From contig NZ_AP022564.1 in the NCBI RefSeq assembly GCF_010727125.1, positions 2,728,001 to 2,792,000 on the forward strand: 64,000 nt of DNA, read 5' to 3'. This stretch comes from Mycolicibacter terrae (GTDB lineage: Bacteria > Actinomycetota > Actinomycetes > Mycobacteriales > Mycobacteriaceae). Positions 60,307-64,000 of the stretch are shown here, piece by piece (within the stretch, counting starts at the first letter, position 1; every line of letters begins with the position of its first letter). Under the pieces are notes generated by a model. That model saw only the letters and a program-made list of their open reading frames with translations. It ran no database searches and was not told the origin of the DNA. The position numbers were made by a program, and so were the translations under genes.

Positions 60307-61560
60307 TTAGACGGGACGGGTGTGGCCGTCACCCCACACGATCCATTTGGTCGACGTGAGCTCCGGCAGGCCCATCGGACCGCGGGCATGCAGTTTCTGG
60401 GTGGAGATGCCGATCTCGGCGCCGAAGCCGAACTGCTCGCCGTCGGTGAACGCCGTCGAGGCGTTGACCATGACCGCGGCGGCGTCGACCTGCTCGCTGA
60501 ACCGCTGGGCGGCGGCCATGTTGGTGGTGATGATGGCCTCGGTGTGGCCGGTGCCGTATTCGTTGATGTGGTCGATCGCGTCCTCGAGCCCGTCGACCAC
60601 CGAAAGCGCGATGTCCATTGTCAGGTACTCGCGGCGCAGGTGGTCTTCGGCGGCGGCGTCGTCGGCGTCGCCGTGCACTGTGACACCGGCGGCGGTCAAC
60701 GCGTCCACCAGTCGCGGCAGCGCGGAGGCGGCGATGGCCCGGTCGATCAGCAGGGTCTCGGCGGCGTTGCAGACACTGGGCCGCCGAATCTTGGAGTTCA
60801 GCAGCACCTGTTCGGCGACGGCGAGGTCGGCGGCCTCATGGACGTAGACGTGGCAGTTGCCGACACCGGTCTCGATGGTCGGCACCAGCGCGTCGCGCAC
60901 CACGGCCTCGATCAGCCCGGCCCCGCCGCGCGGAATCACTACGTCGACCAGCCCGCGGGCCTGGATCAGGTGGGTGACGCTTGCACGGTCGACCGACGAC
61001 AGCAGCTGCACGGCGTCGGCGGGCAGATCCTCGTCGGTCAGGGCACCTCGCAGGACATCGACCAGGGCTCGGTTGGAGTGTGCCGCCGAGGAACTGCCGC
61101 GCAGCAGCGCGGCGTTGCCGGACTTCAGCGTCAGCCCGAATGCGTCCACGGTGACGTTGGGCCGGCCCTCGTAGACCATTCCCACCACGCCGAGCGGAAC
61201 CCGCTGCTGGCGCAGCTGCAATCCGTTGGGCAGGGTATAGCCGCGCAGCACCTCACCGACCGGATCGGGCAACCCCGCCACCTGCCGCAGCCCGTCGGCG
61301 ATCCCTTCGACACGCTGGCTGTTCAGTGCCAGCCGGTCCAGCATCGCCTCCGGGGTGCCGGCGGCCCGGGCGGCGGCCAGATCTTCGGCGTTGGCCGCCA
61401 GAATGTCATCCGAGTGGGCCAGCAACGCGTCGGCAGCGGTGTTCAGCGCACTGTTCTTGGCCGCGGTCGACAACGCCGTCAGCGCGCGGGAGGCGATCCG
61501 GGCTCGGCGGGCGGCGTCGTGGACCTCTTGGCGCAGGTCGGGAAGCACAGGGACGCTCAT
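60307..61560 (-). CDS. proA: ProA, gamma-glutamyl phosphate reductase
   Basis: The 417-residue enzyme carries out the second step of proline synthesis. The motifs [20 protein letters not shown], the region with catalytic Cys in [14 protein letters not shown] and the ending [15 protein letters not shown] are all typical. It corresponds to Rv2427c. Its ATG overlaps the upstream mscS stop by 4 bases. Confidence 0.95.
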   Translation of the reverse strand: MSVPVLPDLRQEVHDAARRARIASRALTALSTAAKNSALNTAADALLAHSDDILAANAEDLAAARAAGTPEAMLDRLALNSQRVEGIADGLRQVAGLPDPVGEVLRGYTLPNGLQLRQQRVPLGVVGMVYEGRPNVTVDAFGLTLKSGNAALLRGSSSAAHSNRALVDVLRGALTDEDLPADAVQLLSSVDRASVTHLIQARGLVDVVIPRGGAGLIEAVVRDALVPTIETGVGNCHVYVHEAADLAVAEQVLLNSKIRRPSVCNAAETLLIDRAIAASALPRLVDALTAAGVTVHGDADDAAAEDHLRREYLTMDIALSVVDGLEDAIDHINEYGTGHTEAIITTNMAAAQRFSEQVDAAAVMVNASTAFTDGEQFGFGAEIGISTQKLHARGPMGLPELTSTKWIVWGDGHTRPV

Positions 61561-62969
61561 CGTCCCAGCGTATCGGCGAACGTCGAATCCGGCGAAACGG
61601 CCCCGGCGGAGACCGCCCGCCGGCGCTGGTCGATGATCCGGCCCAACTCCTGCAGCAACAGCGGCTTGGCCATCACCAGTTCCTCGACATGTTCGCGGTC
61701 GATCACCACCGCGGTCACTTCCTCCAGCGCGTATGCGTCGAACTGACTGGCTTGCCGGGTCAGCGTGGTGACGCCGAGAAAAGCGCCGTGCCGCAGCGTG
61801 GCGTCCGGGACGGCCGGATCGGCGCAGGTGATCCGAACGCTGCCTTCGGCCAAAAAGGTCATCGTGGTCGGCACATGGCCCGCCTGTTCGAGTGCTTCTT
61901 CGGCGCCGTAGCGCACCACGGTGGCGTACGGCGCCAGGGCCTGCTGGTCTGCGTCGGTCAGCCGCAACGCGGGTGCCACCACCGTCCGCAGTGCCTCGGC
62001 CACCCGCTCCGGTGTGGAGAACTCGTCGTATGCGTCATCGAGATGCAGGCCTTCCCGCCGGGAGGCGTACCAGAGCCACCGCAGGAAGGTGGCTTGCGCC
62101 GCACCGTCGTCACTCGGGGAGTCGAGCGCGATCGTGGTCCGGTATTCGCCGCCACCCAGCGCCACCGAAGCGGGCGCCTCCCCGGTGGTGCGCAGCGGCA
62201 GGGCCGCGGCAACCCGCGACAGCAGCGCACAGACCCGGTCCGGCGGGTCGGCGACGGCGAACGTCGTGGTGACCGCTGCCCGGTGCACACCGCCGGATCG
62301 GCTGATGTTGGTGAACGAGGTTCCGGCCAGCACCGAGTTCGGCGTGACCTGCAGCCCGCCCGAGGTACTGATGTGCACCGCACGCCAGTTCACTTCGACG
62401 ACTTGACCGCGCGCCGTGGGGGTCACCAGCCAGTCGCCGATCCGGAACGGCTGCTCGAACAGCATGAACAGACCCGAGACGATCTGACCGACCGAATTCT
62501 GCAGCATCAGGCCGATGACTACCGAGGTCACACCCAGCGCCGTGAACAGGCCGCCGATCTTGGCGCCCCAGACGTAAGACAGGATCAGCGCCAGACCCGC
62601 ACCGATCAGCAGGAAACGGGCGACGTCGACGAAGATGGTCGGGATGCGGCCTCGCCAGGAACCTTGCGGGGCGCTTTGGAAGAACGTGACATTGAGACCG
62701 GACAGCAGCAGCACCAGCAGCATGAAGCCGAACGCGGTATAGATGACCCGCACCATCGGGTCCTCGGCGGATACTTCGGCCACCGGTACCAGCAGTGCCA
62801 GCAACGCGCCCAGGGGCACCAGATAATTGCGGACCAGCGCCACCGGGCGGGCCAGATAGCTGCCGCGGCGCGTCAGCGCCACATGCCATTCGGTGAGCAG
62901 GGTCAGGCTTGCGGGCAGCCCGACCGCGACACCGACGGCCCAGTAAAACCACGGCCCCAAGATGTTCAC
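61557..62969 (-). CDS. MscS-type channel with cyclic-nucleotide-binding-like domain (Rv2434c-like)
   Basis: The 470-residue protein has three to four N-terminal helices, the MscS pore and beta domain ([32 protein letters not shown]), then a C-terminal cyclic-nucleotide-binding-like fold from about residue 335. In that fold the expected phosphate-binding cassette (GE..L and PR.A) is not conserved: the sequence reads [21 protein letters not shown]. It starts with GTG, overlapping the cyclase stop by 4 bases. It may release solutes under osmotic stress. Confidence 0.85.
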   Translation of the reverse strand: MNILGPWFYWAVGVAVGLPASLTLLTEWHVALTRRGSYLARPVALVRNYLVPLGALLALLVPVAEVSAEDPMVRVIYTAFGFMLLVLLLSGLNVTFFQSAPQGSWRGRIPTIFVDVARFLLIGAGLALILSYVWGAKIGGLFTALGVTSVVIGLMLQNSVGQIVSGLFMLFEQPFRIGDWLVTPTARGQVVEVNWRAVHISTSGGLQVTPNSVLAGTSFTNISRSGGVHRAAVTTTFAVADPPDRVCALLSRVAAALPLRTTGEAPASVALGGGEYRTTIALDSPSDDGAAQATFLRWLWYASRREGLHLDDAYDEFSTPERVAEALRTVVAPALRLTDADQQALAPYATVVRYGAEEALEQAGHVPTTMTFLAEGSVRITCADPAVPDATLRHGAFLGVTTLTRQASQFDAYALEEVTAVVIDREHVEELVMAKPLLLQELGRIIDQRRRAVSAGAVSPDSTFADTLGR

Positions 62970-64000
62970 GGGTTCTCCGACAATCGCCAGGTCTGCTGCT
63001 CGGCTCCCCCGATGGTCACGGTGCCGGCCGGGACGAACTCCTCGCTGTCATCGAGCATCTCGCGCACCACGGCGGTGACGTAGATTCCGGGTTCCGATGT
63101 GGCCCTGCGCAACTGGTAGGTGAGGTTGACGGCCGAGCCCCACAGATCGTAGGTGACTCCGGATCGGCCCACCAGGCCGCTGACGACCTCCCCGGTGTTG
63201 ACGCCGGCCCACAGGCTCAGCCGGTGACCGGTTTTGGCGTCGAAGCGATCGACGATCCGCTGCATCTCCACGGCGAACTCGACGATCCGGTGCACCCCGT
63301 CCAGGCGTGGGGTGGTCAGGCCGCACCCGGCGAGATAGCCGTTGTACATGGTGCGGATCCGTTCGACACCAACGACTTCGGCCGCCGCGTCGAACTGCCT
63401 GACCAAGTCGTCCACCATCGTCACCAGTTCGTTCGCCGAGACCTCGGATGACAATTCGTCGATGCCGTGCAGTTCGGCGTAGACAACGCTGACATTGTGA
63501 TGCTCCTGCGCGATGGCCTGTTCGCCCCCGCGGTAACGCTGCACCACCGATTCGGGCATCAGCGACAGCAGCAGCTCGTCGTTCTGTTTGCGCTGCTCGT
63601 TGAGCAACTCCTCCTTGGTCCGCAGGCTGCGGCTCATGTCGTTGAATGCCTGTGTGAGATCGCCGATCTCATCGCCCGCCCGGGTTGACACCGCGGCGCT
63701 GTAGTCGCCGGCGCTGATCCGCTGAGCCGCGTTCTGTAACCGCCGGATCGGTCGCAGGAACAGCCGGGCCAGCAGCATCGCCAGCACACAGATGACGAAG
63801 ATGACCCCGGTGGTGGCCAGCACCACCCTCTTGCTGAACGAGGTGACCCCGGCATAGGCGTCGGAGTAGTCCCTGGTCGCCAGGAGCGACCACTGCAAGT
63901 CCGAGTTGGGTATGGTCAGCGGCGCATAGGCGACCAGTTCGCGCTTGCCCAGATAGTCGTATCCGGTGTTCAGCGTGCCGGTTTGGCCGCGTTGCGCGGC
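62966..64000 (-). CDS. Adenylate-cyclase-like membrane sensor, degenerate catalytic domain (partial, N-terminus off the right edge)
   Basis: The 344 visible residues end at 62966. They comprise the end of an extracellular sensor, one membrane helix (VVLATTGVIFVICVLAMLLARLF), a HAMP domain (RPIRRLQNAAQRISAGDY...) and a class III cyclase domain. Catalytic positions are changed: the first metal Asp is Glu (VVYAELHGID), the second is Asn (MYNGY), and the transition-state Arg is Gln (AVNLTYQL). It resembles Rv2435c. It is likely a sensor rather than an active cyclase. Confidence 0.82.
   Translation of the reverse strand, partial: AAQRGQTGTLNTGYDYLGKRELVAYAPLTIPNSDLQWSLLATRDYSDAYAGVTSFSKRVVLATTGVIFVICVLAMLLARLFLRPIRRLQNAAQRISAGDYSAAVSTRAGDEIGDLTQAFNDMSRSLRTKEELLNEQRKQNDELLLSLMPESVVQRYRGGEQAIAQEHHNVSVVYAELHGIDELSSEVSANELVTMVDDLVRQFDAAAEVVGVERIRTMYNGYLAGCGLTTPRLDGVHRIVEFAVEMQRIVDRFDAKTGHRLSLWAGVNTGEVVSGLVGRSGVTYDLWGSAVNLTYQLRRATSEPGIYVTAVVREMLDDSEEFVPAGTVTIGGAEQQTWRLSENP

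Overview
The window is high-GC mycobacterial chromosome. From irtA to the cyclase it carries long blocks that match, gene for gene and in the same orientations, the region that in Mycobacterium tuberculosis runs from mbtI (Rv2386c) to Rv2435c. It also carries the mbt-2 siderophore locus (irtA, mbtK, mbtN, mbtM, mbtL), which in M. tuberculosis lies elsewhere (Rv1344-Rv1348). A giant PGRS-type protein is present without a PE domain, and there are several insertions relative to M. tuberculosis. I infer a Mycobacteriaceae member outside the tuberculosis complex; a species call is not supportable from sequence reading alone.

Layout. 1-5.8 kb: irtA (cut by the left edge), mbtK, mbtN-M-L and an exported GjpA-like protein, with three IdeR-like iron boxes. 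5.9-10.4 kb: a compact SDR / di-iron / Baeyer-Villiger monooxygenase / MerR operon and a CstR-like persulfide-sensor gene with its operator. 10.4-14.5 kb: mbtI with its own iron box, a tiny secreted protein, hemW, rpfD and an Rv2390c-like gene. 14.7-22.2 kb: the two assimilatory sulfur operons, sirA-cysH-che1 and subI-cysT-cysW-cysA. Each is preceded by a leaderless short ORF ending in a cysteine cluster, the layout of the known mycobacterial cysteine-responsive attenuators. 22.2-31.5 kb: small membrane proteins, trehalase, lppR, lepA (which appears to lack any ATG/GTG/TTG start), two exported paralogues, Rv2405-like, CBS protein, RNase Z and rpsT. 31.5-41 kb: holA, comEC, comEA, a lipoprotein, an acyl-CoA dehydrogenase pair, eis, a DapB-fold dehydrogenase and a PepSY lipoprotein. 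41.2-48 kb: mmpS-mmpL, then degV-octT-gpgP-rsfS-nadD. 48-57.8 kb: an accessory block with a methyltransferase, a large LuxR-type STAND regulator and the 1,899-residue PGRS protein. 57.9-64 kb: one tightly overlapped operon of a cyclase-like sensor, an MscS channel, proA, moxR and a VWA protein.

How the parts work together. The iron genes make and move mycobactin/carboxymycobactin: mbtI makes salicylate, mbtK/L/M/N make and attach the lipid tail, and irtA imports the ferric siderophore. The sulfur genes import sulfate (subI-cysTWA), reduce APS (cysH) and sulfite (sirA), and supply sirohydrochlorin chelation for siroheme (che1). Two loci share a dispersed 32-base hairpin element flanked by local duplications of neighbouring sequence; I regard this, the two cysteine leader ORFs, the lepA start and the degenerate cyclase/channel pair as the best targets for follow-up.
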